A stretch of DNA of 64,000 bases, taken from Panagrolaimus kolymaensis. Lineage: Eukaryota; Nematoda; Chromadorea; Rhabditida; Panagrolaimidae. Both the position numbers and the translations under genes were made by a program. Position 1 is the stretch's first letter. Every line of letters starts with the position of its first letter. Below are positions 13,837-27,118 of this stretch, in pieces. The notes under the pieces are model-generated. The model searched no databases and was not told the origin of the DNA. It saw only the letters and a program-made list of their open reading frames with translations. The stretch lies in the NCBI GenBank assembly GCA_028622995.1, contig JAJQJQ010000004.1, positions 5,208,001-5,272,000 of the forward strand, read 5' to 3'.

Positions 13837-15996
13837 TGAAACTTTTATATTGGCTTCAAAAAAGCTTGAAATATATGGGATAGTTATTATTTCATTCAAC
13901 TTTTTTCTGCCGTTGCTTTGATAGCAAAAATAAAAAAATCAATGAAATTTTTCAAAGTCCAAAGAAGATGGTGAAACTTTTATATTGGCTTCAGAATGGC
14001 CTCAATGTTATAGTTTTTTTTTATTCCGCTCAACTTTTTTCTGCCGTTGCTTTGATAGCAAAAATAAAAAAATCAATGAAATTTTTCAAAGTCCAAAGAA
14101 GATGGTGAAACTTTTATATTGGCTTCAGAATGGCCTCAATGTTATAGTTTTTTTTTATTCTGCTCAACTTTTTTCTGCCGTTGCTTTGATAGCAAAAATG
14201 AAAAAATCAATGAAATTTTTCAAAGTCCAAAGAAGATGGTGAAACTTTTATATTGGCTTCAGAATGGCCTCAATGTTATAGTTTTTTTTATTCCGCTCAA
14301 CTTTTTTCTGCCGTTGCTTTGATAGCAAAAATGAAAAAATCAATGAAATTTTTCAAAGTCCAAAGAAGATGATGAAACTTTTATATTGGCTTCAAAAAAG
14401 CTTTAAATATATGGGATAATTATTATTTCATTCAACTTTTTTCTGCCGTTGCTTTGATAGAAAAAATAAAAAAATCAATGAAATTTTTCAAAGTCCAAAG
14501 AAGATGATGAAACTTTTATATTGGCTTCAAAAAAGCTTGAAATATATGGGATAGTTATTATTTCATTCAACTTTTTTCTGCCGTTGCTTTGATAGCAAAA
14601 ATAAAAAAATCAATGAAATTTTTCAAAGTCCAAAGAAGATGATGAAACTTTTATATTGGCTTCAGAATGGCCTCAAGGTTATAGTTTTTTTTTATTCTGC
14701 TCAACTTTTTTCTGCCGTTGCTTTGATAGCAAAAATAAAAAAATCAATGAAATTTTTCAAAGTCCAAAGAAGATGGTGAAACTTTTATATTGGCTTCAGA
14801 ATGGCCTCAATGTTATAGTTTTTTTTTATTCCGCTCAACTTTTTTCTGCCGTTGCTTTGATAGCAAAAATAAAAAAATCAATGAAATTTTTCAAAGTCCA
14901 AAGAAGATGGTGAAACTTTTATATTGGCTTCAGAATGGCCTCAATGTTATAGTTTTTTTTTATTCTGCTCAACTTTTTTCTGCCGTTGCTTTGATAGCAA
15001 AAATGAAAAAATCAATGAAATTTTTCAAAGTCCAAAGAAGATGGTGAAACTTTTATATTGGCTTCAGAATGGCCTCAATGTTATAGTTTTTTTTATTCCG
15101 CTCAACTTTTTTCTGCCGTTGCTTTGATAGCAAAAATGAAAAAATCAATGAAATTTTTCAAAGTCCAAAGAAGATGATGAAACTTTTATATTGGCTTCAA
15201 AAAAGCTTTAAATATATGGGATAATTATTATTTCATTCAACTTTTTTCTGCCGTTGCTTTGATAGAAAAAATAAAAAAATCAATGAAATTTTTCAAAGTC
15301 CAAAGAAGATGGTTAAACTTTTATATTGGCTTCAGAATGGCCTCAATGTTATAGTTTTTTTTTATTCCGCTCAACTTTTTTCTGCCGTTGCTTTGATAGC
15401 AAAAATAAAAAAATCAATGAAATTTTTCAAAGTCCAAAGAAGATGGTGAAACTTTTATATTGGCTTCAGAATGGCCTCAATGTTATAGTTTTTTTTTATT
15501 CCGCTCAACTTTTTTCTGCCGTTGCTTTGATAGCAAAAATAAAAAAATCAATGAAATTTTTCAAAGTCCAAAGAAGATGGTTAAACTTTTATATTGGCTT
15601 CAGAATGGCCTCAATGTTATAGTTTTTTTTTATTCCGCTCAACTTTTTTCTGCCGTTGCTTTGATAGCAAAAATAAAAAAATCAATGAAATTTTTCAAAG
15701 TCCAAAGAAGATGGTGAAACTTTTATATTGGCTTCAGAATGGCCTCAATGTTATAGTTTTTTTTTATTCCGCTCAACTTTTTTCTGCCGTTGCTTTGATA
15801 GCAAAAATAAAAAAATCAATGAAATTTTTCAAAGTCCAAAGAAGATGATGAAACTTTTATATTGGCTTCAAAAAAGCTTTAAATATATGGGATAATTATT
15901 ATTTCATTCAACTTTTTTCTGCCGTTGCTTTGATAGCAAAAATAAAAAAATCAATGAAATTTTTCAAAGTCCAAAGAAGATGATGAAACTTTTATA

Positions 15997-17202
15997 TTGG
16001 CTTCAGAATGGCCTCAAGGTTATAGTTTTTTTTTATTCTGCTCAACTTTTTTCTGCCGTTGCTTTGATAGCAAAAATAAAAAAATCAATGAAATTTTTCA
16101 AAGTCCAAAGAAGATGGTGAAACTTTTATATTGGCTTCAGAATGGCCTCAATGTTATAGTTTTTTTTTATTCCGCTCAACTTTTTTCTGCCGTTGCTTTG
16201 ATAGCAAAAATAAAAAAATCAATGAAATTTTTCAAAGTCCAAAGAAGATGGTGAAACTTTTATATTGGCTTCAGAATGGCCTCAATGTTATAGTTTTTTT
16301 TTATTCCGCTCAACTTTTTTCTGCCGTTGCTTTGATAGCAAAAATAAAAAAATCAATGAAATTTTTCAAAGTCCAAAGAAGATGATGAAACTTTTATATT
16401 GGCTTCAGAATGGCCTCAAGGTTATAGTTTTTTTTTATTCTGCTCAACTTTTTTCTGCCGTTGCTTTGATAGCAAAAATAAAAAAATCAATGAAATTTTT
16501 CAAAGTCCAAAGAAGATGGTGAAACTTTTATATTGGCTTCAGAATGGCCTCAATGTTATAGTTTTTTTTTATTCCGCTCAACTTTTTTCTGCCGTTGCTT
16601 TGATAGCAAAAATAAAAAAATCAATGAAATTTTTCAAAGTCCAAAGAAGATGGTGAAACTTTTATATTGGCTTCAGAATGGCCTCAATGTTATAGTTTTT
16701 TTTTATTCCGCTCAACTTTTTTCTGCCGTTGCTTTGATAGCAAAAATGAAAAAATCAATGAAATTTTTCAAAGTCCAAAGAAGATGATGAAACTTTTATA
16801 TTGGCTTCAGAATGGCCTCAAGGTTATAGTTTTTTTTTATTCTGCTCAACTTTTTTCTGCCGTTGCTTTGATAGCAAAAATAAAAAAATCAATGAAATTT
16901 TTCAAAGTCCAAAGAAGATGGTGAAACTTTTATATTGGCTTCAGAATGGCCTCAATGTTATAGTTTTTTTTTATTCCGCTCAACTTTTTTCTGCCGTTGC
17001 TTTGATAGCAAAAATAAAAAAATCAATGAAATTTTTCAAAGTCCAAAGAAGATGGTGAAACTTTTATATTGGCTTCAGAATGGCCTCAATGTTATAGTTT
17101 TTTTTTATTCCGCTCAACTTTTTTCTGCCGTTGCTTTGATAGCAAAAATGAAAAAATCAATGAAATTTTTCAAAGTCCAAAGAAGATGATGAAACTTTTA
17201 TA
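15997..17202 (+). repeat. Trimeric higher-order repeat A-A-A, 402 bp
   Basis: An AAGG/TTCTGC A monomer followed by two standard A monomers repeats at 15,997, 16,399 and 16,801 with exact 402-bp spacing. It is distinct from the 403-bp B-A-A trimer at 9.7-11.4 kb. Confidence 0.75.
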
Positions 17203-19199
17203 TTGGCTTCAAAAAAGCTTTAAATATATGGGATAATTATTATTTCATTCAACTTTTTTCTGCCGTTGCTTTGATAGAAAAAATAAAAAAATCAATGAAA
17301 TTTTTCAAAGTCCAAAGAAGATGATGAAACTTTTATATTGGCTTCAAAAAAGCTTGAAATATATGGGATAGTTATTATTTCATTCAACTTTTTTCTGCCG
17401 TTGCTTTGATAGCAAAAATAAAAAAATCAATGAAATTTTTCAAAGTCCAAAGAAGATGATGAAACTTTTATATTGGCTTCAGAATGGCCTCAAGGTTATA
17501 GTTTTTTTTTATTCTGCTCAACTTTTTTCTGCCGTTGCTTTGATAGCAAAAATAAAAAAATCAATGAAATTTTTCAAAGTCCAAAGAAGATGGTGAAACT
17601 TTTATATTGGCTTCAGAATGGCCTCAATGTTATAGTTTTTTTTTATTCCGCTCAACTTTTTTCTGCCGTTGCTTTGATAGCAAAAATAAAAAAATCAATG
17701 AAATTTTTCAAAGTCCAAAGAAGATGGTGAAACTTTTATATTGGCTTCAGAATGGCCTCAATGTTATAGTTTTTTTTATTCCGCTCAACTTTTTTCTGCC
17801 GTTGCTTTGATAGCAAAAATAAAAAAATCAATGAAATTTTTCAAAGTCCAAAGAAGATGGTGAAACTTTTATATTGGCTTCAGAATGGCCTCAATGTTAT
17901 AGTTTTTTTTTATTCCGCTCAACTTTTTTCTGCCGTTGCTTTGATAGCAAAAATAAAAAAATCAATGAAATTTTTCAAAGTCCAAAGAAGATGGTGAAAC
18001 TTTTATATTGGCTTCAGAATGGCCTCAATGTTATAGTTTTTTTTTATTCCGCTCAACTTTTTTCTGCCGTTGCTTTGATAGCAAAAATAAAAAAATCAAT
18101 GAAATTTTTCAAAGTCCAAAGAAGATGGTGAAACTTTTATATTGGCTTCAGAATGGCCTCAATGTTATAGTTTTTTTTATTCCGCTCAACTTTTTTCTGC
18201 CGTTGCTTTGATAGCAAAAATAAAAAAATCAATGAAATTTTTCAAAGTCCAAAGAAGATGGTGAAACTTTTATATTGGCTTCAGAATGGCCTCAATGTTA
18301 TAGTTTTTTTTTATTCCGCTCAACTTTTTTCTGCCGTTGCTTTGATAGCAAAAATAAAAAAATCAATGAAATTTTTCAAAGTCCAAAGAAGATGGTGAAA
18401 CTTTTATATTGGCTTCAGAATGGCCTCAATGTTATAGTTTTTTTTATTCCGCTCAACTTTTTTCTGCCGTTGCTTTGATAGCAAAAATAAAAAAATCAAT
18501 GAAATTTTTCAAAGTCCAAAGAAGATGGTGAAACTTTTATATTGGCTTCAGAATGGCCTCAATGTTATAGTTTTTTTTTATTCCGCTCAACTTTTTTCTG
18601 CCGTTGCTTTGATAGCAAAAATAAAAAAATCAATGAAATTTTTCAAAGTCCAAAGAAGATGGTGAAACTTTTATATTGGCTTCAGAATGGCCTCAATGTT
18701 ATAGTTTTTTTTTATTCCGCTCAACTTTTTTCTGCCGTTGCTTTGATAGCAAAAATAAAAAAATCAATGAAATTTTTCAAAGTCCAAAGAAGATGGTGAA
18801 ACTTTTATATTGGCTTCAGAATGGCCTCAATGTTATAGTTTTTTTTTATTCCGCTCAACTTTTTTCTGCCGTTGCTTTGATAGCAAAAATAAAAAAATCA
18901 ATGAAATTTTTCAAAGTCCAAAGAAGATGGTGAAACTTTTATATTGGCTTCAGAATGGCCTCAATGTTATAGTTTTTTTTTATTCCGCTCAACTTTTTTC
19001 TGCCGTTGCTTTGATAGCAAAAATAAAAAAATCAATGAAATTTTTCAAAGTCCAAAGAAGATGGTGAAACTTTTATATTGGCTTCAGAATGGCCTCAATG
19101 TTATAGTTTTTTTTTATTCCGCTCAACTTTTTTCTGCCGTTGCTTTGATAGCAAAAATAAAAAAATCAATGAAATTTTTCAAAGTCCAAAGAAGATGAT

Positions 19200-20830
19200 G
19201 AAACTTTTATATTGACTTCAAAAAAGCTTGAAATATATGGGATAATTATTATTTCATTCAACTTTTTTCTGCCGTTGCTTTGATAGAAAAAATAAAAAAA
19301 TCAATGAAATTTTTCAAAGTCCAAAGAAGATGATGAAACTTTTATATTGACTTCAAAAAAGCTTGAAATATATGGGATAGTTATTATTTCATTCAACTTT
19401 TTTCTGCCGTTGCTTTGATAGCAAAAATAAAAAAATCAATGAAATTTTTCAAAGTCCAAAGAAGATGATGAAACTTTTATATTGGCTTCAAAAAAGCTTT
19501 AAATATATGGGATAATTATTATTTCATTCAACTTTTTTCTGCCGTTGCTTTGATAGCAAAAATAAAAAAATCAATGAAATTTTTCAAAGTCCAAAGAAGA
19601 TGATGAAACTTTTATATTGACTTCAAAAAAGCTTGAAATATATGGGATAGTTATTATTTCATTCAACTTTTTTCTGCCGTTGCTTTGATAGCAAAAATAA
19701 AAAAATCAATGAAATTTTTCAAAGTCCAAAGAAGATGGTGAAACTTTTATATTGGCTTCAGAATGGCCTCAATGTTATAGTTTTTTTTTATTCCGCTCAA
19801 CTTTTTTCTGCCGTTGCTTTGATAGCAAAAATAAAAAAATCAATGAAATTTTTCAAAGTCCAAAGAAGATGGTGAAACTTTTATATTGGCTTCAGAATGG
19901 CCTCAATGTTATAGTTTTTTTTTATTCCGCTCAACTTTTTTCTGCCGTTGCTTTGATAGCAAAAATAAAAAAATCAATGAAATTTTTCAAAGTCCAAAGA
20001 AGATGGTGAAACTTTTATATTGGCTTCAGAATGGCCTCAATGTTATAGTTTTTTTTTATTCCGCTCAACTTTTTTCTGCCGTTGCTTTGATAGCAAAAAT
20101 AAAAAAATCAATGAAATTTTTCAAAGTCCAAAGAAGATGGTGAAACTTTTATATTGGCTTCAGAATGGCCTCAATGTTATAGTTTTTTTTTATTCCGCTC
20201 AACTTTTTTCTGCCGTTGCTTTGATAGCAAAAATAAAAAAATCAATGAAATTTTTCAAAGTCCAAAGAAGATGGTGAAACTTTTATATTGGCTTCAGAAT
20301 GGCCTCAATGTTATAGTTTTTTTTTATTCCGCTCAACTTTTTTCTGCCGTTGCTTTGATAGCAAAAATAAAAAAATCAATGAAATTTTTCAAAGTCCAAA
20401 GAAGATGGTGAAACTTTTATATTGGCTTCAGAATGGCCTCAATGTTATAGTTTTTTTTTATTCCGCTCAACTTTTTTCTGCCGTTGCTTTGATAGCAAAA
20501 ATAAAAAAATCAATGAAATTTTTCAAAGTCCAAAGAAGATGATGAAACTTTTATATTGACTTCAAAAAAGCTTTAAATATATGGGATAATTATTATTTCA
20601 TTCAACTTTTTTCTGCCGTTGCTTTGATAGAAAAAATAAAAAAATCAATGAAATTTTTCAAAGTCCAAAGAAGATGATGAAACTTTTATATTGACTTCAA
20701 AAAAGCTTGAAATATATGGGATAGTTATTATTTCATTCAACTTTTTTCTGCCGTTGCTTTGATAGCAAAAATGAAAAAATCAATGAAATTTTTCAAAGTC
20801 CAAAGAAGATGATGAAACTTTTATATTGGC
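19200..20830 (+). repeat. B monomers with TTGACTTC variant interleaved with an A block
   Basis: B monomers at about 19,213, 19,349, 19,620, 20,560 and 20,695 read TATTGACTTCAAAA instead of TATTGGCTTCAAAA. They bracket a homogeneous A block (19,740-20,540). The same variant appears again near 38,020, close to the array edge. Confidence 0.7.
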
Positions 20831-23800
20831 TTCAAAAAAGCTTTAAATATATGGGATAATTATTATTTCATTCAACTTTTTTCTGCCGTTGCTTTGATAG
20901 CAAAAATAAAAAAATCAATGAAATTTTTCAAAGTCCAAAGAAGATGGTGAAACTTTTATATTGGCTTCAGAATGGCCTCAATGTTATAGTTTTTTTTTAT
21001 TCCGCTCAACTTTTTTCTGCCGTTGCTTTGATAGCAAAAATAAAAAAATCAATGAAATTTTTCAAAGTCCAAAGAAGATGGTGAAACTTTTATATTGGCT
21101 TCAGAATGGCCTCAATGTTATAGTTTTTTTTTATTCCGCTCAACTTTTTTCTGCCGTTGCTTTGATAGCAAAAATAAAAAAATCAATGAAATTTTTCAAA
21201 GTCCAAAGAAGATGATGAAACTTTTATATTGGCTTCAAAAAAGCTTTAAATATATGGGATAATTATTATTTCATTCAACTTTTTTCTGCCGTTGCTTTGA
21301 TAGCAAAAATAAAAAAATCAATGAAATTTTTCAAAGTCCAAAGAAGATGGTTAAACTTTTATATTGGCTTCAGAATGGCCTCAATGTTATAGTTTTTTTT
21401 TATTCCGCTCAACTTTTTTCTGCCGTTGCTTTGATAGCAAAAATAAAAAAATCAATGAAATTTTTCAAAGTCCAAAGAAGATGATGAAACTTTTATATTG
21501 GCTTCAAAAAAGCTTTAAATATATGGGATAATTATTATTTCATTCAACTTTTTTCTGCCGTTGCTTTGATAGCAAAAATAAAAAAATCAATGAAATTTTT
21601 CAAAGTCCAAAGAAGATGGTTAAACTTTTATATTGGCTTCAGAATGGCCTCAATGTTATAGTTTTTTTTTATTCCGCTCAACTTTTTTCTGCCGTTGCTT
21701 TGATAGCAAAAATAAAAAAATCAATGAAATTTTTCAAAGTCCAAAGAAGATGATGAAACTTTTATATTGGCTTCAAAAAAGCTTTAAATATATGGGATAA
21801 TTATTATTTCATTCAACTTTTTTCTGCCGTTGCTTTGATAGCAAAAATAAAAAAATCAATGAAATTTGTCAAAGTCCAAAGAAGATGATGAAACTTTTAT
21901 ATTGGCTTCAGAATGGCCTCAAGGTTATAGTTTTTTTTTATTCCGCTCAACTTTTTTCTGCCGTTGCTTTGATAGCAAAAATAAAAAAATCAATGAAATT
22001 TTTCAAAGTCCAAAGAAGATGGTGAAACTTTTATATTGGCTTCAGAATGGCCTCAATGTTATAGTTTTTTTTTATTCCGCTCAACTTTTTTCTGCCGTTG
22101 CTTTGATAGCAAAAATAAAAAAATCAATGAAATTTTTCAAAGTCCAAAGAAGATGATGAAACTTTTATATTGGCTTCAAAAAAGCTTTAAATATATGGGA
22201 TAATTATTATTTCATTCAACTTTTTTCTGCCGTTGCTTTGATAGCAAAAATAAAAAAATCAATGAAATTTTTCAAAGTCCAAAGAAGATGGTTAAACTTT
22301 TATATTGGCTTCAGAATGGCCTCAATGTTATAGTTTTTTTTTATTCCGCTCAACTTTTTTCTGCCGTTGCTTTGATAGCAAAAATAAAAAAATCAATGAA
22401 ATTTTTCAAAGTCCAAAGAAGATGATGAAACTTTTATATTGGCTTCAAAAAAGCTTTAAATATATGGGATAATTATTATTTCATTCAACTTTTTTCTGCC
22501 GTTGCTTTGATAGCAAAAATAAAAAAATCAATGAAATTTTTCAAAGTCCAAAGAAGATGATGAAACTTTTATATTGGCTTCAAAAAAGCTTTAAATATAT
22601 GGGATAATTATTATTTCATTCAACTTTTTTCTGCCGTTGCTTTGATAGCAAAAATAAAAAAATCAATGAAATTTGTCAAAGTCCAAAGAAGATGATGAAA
22701 CTTTTATATTGGCTTCAGAATGGCCTCAAGGTTATAGTTTTTTTTTATTCCGCTCAACTTTTTTCTGCCGTTGCTTTGATAGCAAAAATAAAAAAATCAA
22801 TGAAATTTTTCAAAGTCCAAAGAAGATGGTTAAACTTTTATATTGGCTTCAGAATGGCCTCAATGTTATAGTTTTTTTTTATTCCGCTCAACTTTTTTCT
22901 GCCGTTGCTTTGATAGCAAAAATAAAAAAATCAATGAAATTTTTCAAAGTCCAAAGAAGATGGTTAAACTTTTATATTGGCTTCAGAATGGCCTCAATGT
23001 TATAGTTTTTTTTTATTCCGCTCATCTTTTTTCTGCCGTTGCTTTGATAGCAAAAATAAAAAAATCAATGAAATTTTTCAAAGTCCAAAGAAGATGATGA
23101 AACTTTTATATTGGCTTCAAAAAAGCTTTAAATATATGGGATAATTATTATTTCATTCAACTTTTTTCTGCCGTTGCTTTGATAGCAAAAATAAAAAAAT
23201 CAATGAAATTTGTCAAAGTCCAAAGAAGATGATGAAACTTTTATATTGGCTTCAAAAAAGCTTTAAATATATGGGATAATTATTATTTCATTCAACTTTT
23301 TTCTGCCGTTGCTTTGATAGCAAAAATAAAAAAATCAATGAAATTTGTCAAAGTCCAAAGAAGATGATGAAACTTTTATATTGGCTTCAAAAAAGCTTTA
23401 AATATATGGGATAATTATTATTTCATTCAACTTTTTTCTGCCGTTGCTTTGATAGCAAAAATAAAAAAATCAATGAAATTTTTCAAAGTCCAAAGAAGAT
23501 GATGAAACTTTTATATTGGCTTCAAAAAAGCTTTAAATATATGGGATAATTATTATTTCATTCAACTTTTTTCTGCCGTTGCTTTGATAGCAAAAATAAA
23601 AAAATCAATGAAATTTGTCAAAGTCCAAAGAAGATGATGAAACTTTTATATTGGCTTCAAAAAAGCTTTAAATATATGGGATAATTATTATTTCATTCAA
23701 CTTTTTTCTGCCGTTGCTTTGATAGCAAAAATAAAAAAATCAATGAAATTTGTCAAAGTCCAAAGAAGATGATGAAACTTTTATATTGGCTTCAAAAAAG

Positions 23801-24849
23801 CTTGAAATATATGGGATAGTTATTATTTCATTCAACTTTTTTCTGCCGTTGCTTTGATAGCAAAAATAAAAAAATCAATGAAATTTGTCAAAGTCCAAAG
23901 AAGATGATGAAACTTTTATATTGGCTTCAAAAAAGCTTTAAATATATGGGATAATTATTATTTCATTCAACTTTTTTCTGCCGTTGCTTTGATAGCAAAA
24001 ATAAAAAAATCAATGAAATTTGTCAAAGTCCAAAGAAGATGATGAAACTTTTATATTGGCTTCAGAATGGCCTCAAGGTTATAGTTTTTTTTTATTCCGC
24101 TCAACTTTTTTCTGCCGTTGCTTTGATAGCAAAAATAAAAAAATCAATGAAATTTTTCAAAGTCCAAAGAAGATGGTTAAACTTTTATATTGGCTTCAGA
24201 ATGGCCTCAATGTTATAGTTTTTTTTTATTCCGCTCAACTTTTTTCTGCCGTTGCTTTGATAGCAAAAATAAAAAAATCAATGAAATTTTTCAAAGTCCA
24301 AAGAAGATGGTTAAACTTTTATATTGGCTTCAGAATGGCCTCAATGTTATAGTTTTTTTTTATTCCGCTCAACTTTTTTCTGCCGTTGCTTTGATAGCAA
24401 AAATAAAAAAATCAATGAAATTTTTCAAAGTCCAAAGAAGATGGTGAAACTTTTATATTGGCTTCAGAATGGCCTCAATGTTATAGTTTTTTTTTATTCC
24501 GCTCAACTTTTTTCTGCCGTTGCTTTGATAGCAAAAATAAAAAAATCAATGAAATTTTTCAAAGTCCAAAGAAGATGGTTAAACTTTTATATTGGCTTCA
24601 GAATGGCCTCAATGTTATAGTTTTTTTTTATTCCGCTCAACTTTTTTCTGCCGTTGCTTTGATAGCAAAAATAAAAAAATCAATGAAATTTGTCAAAGTC
24701 CAAAGAAGATGATGAAACTTTTATATTGGCTTCAGAATGGCCTCAAGGTTATAGTTTTTTTTTATTCCGCTCAACTTTTTTCTGCCGTTGCTTTGATAGC
24801 AAAAATAAAAAAATCAATGAAATTTTTCAAAGTCCAAAGAAGATGATGA

Positions 24850-27118
24850 AACTTTTATATTGGCTTCAAAAAAGCTTTAAATATATGGGATAATTATTAT
24901 TTCATTCAACTTTTTTCTGCCGTTGCTTTGATAGCAAAAATAAAAAAATCAATGAAATTTGTCAAAGTCCAAAGAAGATGATGAAACTTTTATATTGGCT
25001 TCAAAAAAGCTTGAAATATATGGGATAGTTATTATTTCATTCAACTTTTTTCTGCCGTTGCTTTGATAGCAAAAATAAAAAAATCAATGAAATTTGTCAA
25101 AGTCCAAAGAAGATGATGAAACTTTTATATTGGCTTCAAAAAAGCTTTAAATATATGGGATAATTATTATTTCATTCAACTTTTTTCTGCCGTTGCTTTG
25201 ATAGCAAAAATAAAAAAATCAATGAAATTTGTCAAAGTCCAAAGAAGATGATGAAACTTTTATATTGGCTTCAAAAAAGCTTTAAATATATGGGATAATT
25301 ATTATTTCATTCAACTTTTTTCTGCCGTTGCTTTGATAGCAAAAATAAAAAAATCAATGAAATTTGTCAAAGTCCAAAGAAGATGATGAAACTTTTATAT
25401 TGGCTTCAAAAAAGCTTGAAATATATTGGATAGTTATTATTTCATTCAACTTTTTTCTGCCGTTGCTTTGATAGCAAAAATAAAAAAATCAATGAAATTT
25501 GTCAAAGTCCAAAGAAGATGATGAAACTTTTATATTGGCTTCAAAAAAGCTTTAAATATATGGGATAATTATTATTTCATTCAACTTTTTTCTGCCGTTG
25601 CTTTGATAGCAAAAATAAAAAAATCAATGAAATTTGTCAAAGTCCAAAGAAGATGATGAAACTTTTATATTGGCTTCAAAAAAGCTTTAAATATATGGGA
25701 TAATTATTATTTCATTCAACTTTTTTCTGCCGTTGCTTTGATAGCAAAAATAAAAAAATCAATGAAATTTGTCAAAGTCCAAAGAAGATGATGAAACTTT
25801 TATATTGGCTTCAAAAAAGCTTTAAATATATGGGATAATTATTATTTCATTCAACTTTTTTCTGCCGTTGCTTTGATAGCAAAAATAAAAAAATCAATGA
25901 AATTTTTCAAAGTCCAAAGAAGATGATGAAACTTTTATATTGGCTTCAAAAAAGCTTTAAATATATGGGATAATTATTATTTCATTCAACTTTTTTCTGC
26001 CGTTGCTTTGATAGCAAAAATAAAAAAATCAATGAAATTTGTCAAAGTCCAAAGAAGATGATGAAACTTTTATATTGGCTTCAAAAAAGCTTGAAATATA
26101 TGGGATAGTTATTATTTCATTCAACTTTTTTCTGCCGTTGCTTTGATAGCAAAAATAAAAAAATCAATGAAATTTGTCAAAGTCCAAAGAAGATGATGAA
26201 ACTTTTATATTGGCTTCAAAAAAGCTTTAAATATATGGGATAATTATTATTTCATTCAACTTTTTTCTGCCGTTGCTTTGATAGCAAAAATAAAAAAATC
26301 AATGAAATTTTTCAAAGTCCAAAGAAGATGATGAAACTTTTATATTGGCTTCAAAAAAGCTTTAAATATATGGGATAATTATTATTTCATTCAACTTTTT
26401 TCTGCCGTTGCTTTGATAGCAAAAATAAAAAAATCAATGAAATTTGTCAAAGTCCAAAGAAGATGATGAAACTTTTATATTGGCTTCAAAAAAGCTTTAA
26501 ATATATGGGATAATTATTATTTCATTCAACTTTTTTCTGCCGTTGCTTTGATAGCAAAAATAAAAAAATCAATGAAATTTTTCAAAGTCCAAAGAAGATG
26601 ATGAAACTTTTATATTGGCTTCAAAAAAGCTTTAAATATATGGGATAATTATTATTTCATTCAACTTTTTTCTGCCGTTTCTTTGATAGCAAAAATAAAA
26701 AAATCAATGAAATTTGTCAAAGTCCAAAGAAGATGATGAAACTTTTATATTGGCTTCAAAAAAGCTTTAAATATATGGGATAGTTATTATTTCATTCAAC
26801 TTTTTTCTGCCGTTGCTTTGATAGCAAAAATAAAAAAATCAATGAAATTTGTCAAAGTCCAAAGAAGATGATGAAACTTTTATATTGGCTTCAAAAAAGC
26901 TTTAAATATATGGGATAATTATTATTTCATTCAACTTTTTTCTGCCGTTTCTTTGATAGCAAAAATAAAAAAATCAATGAAATTTGTCAAAGTCCAAAGA
27001 AGATGATGAAACTTTTATATTGGCTTCAAAAAAGCTTTAAATATATGGGATAATTATTATTTCATTCAACTTTTTTCTGCCGTTGCTTTGATAGCAAAAA
27101 TAAAAAAATCAATGAAAT
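24850..27118 (+). repeat. Nearly pure type-B domain
   Basis: About 17 successive monomers are type B, mostly with the TTTGTCAAAG core variant. Each B cassette contains a HindIII site (AAGCTT), which is absent from type A, so the domain would be cut into 135-bp steps. Two monomers also share a private GCCGTTTCTTTG change (about 26,680 and 26,948), 270 bp apart. Confidence 0.85.
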
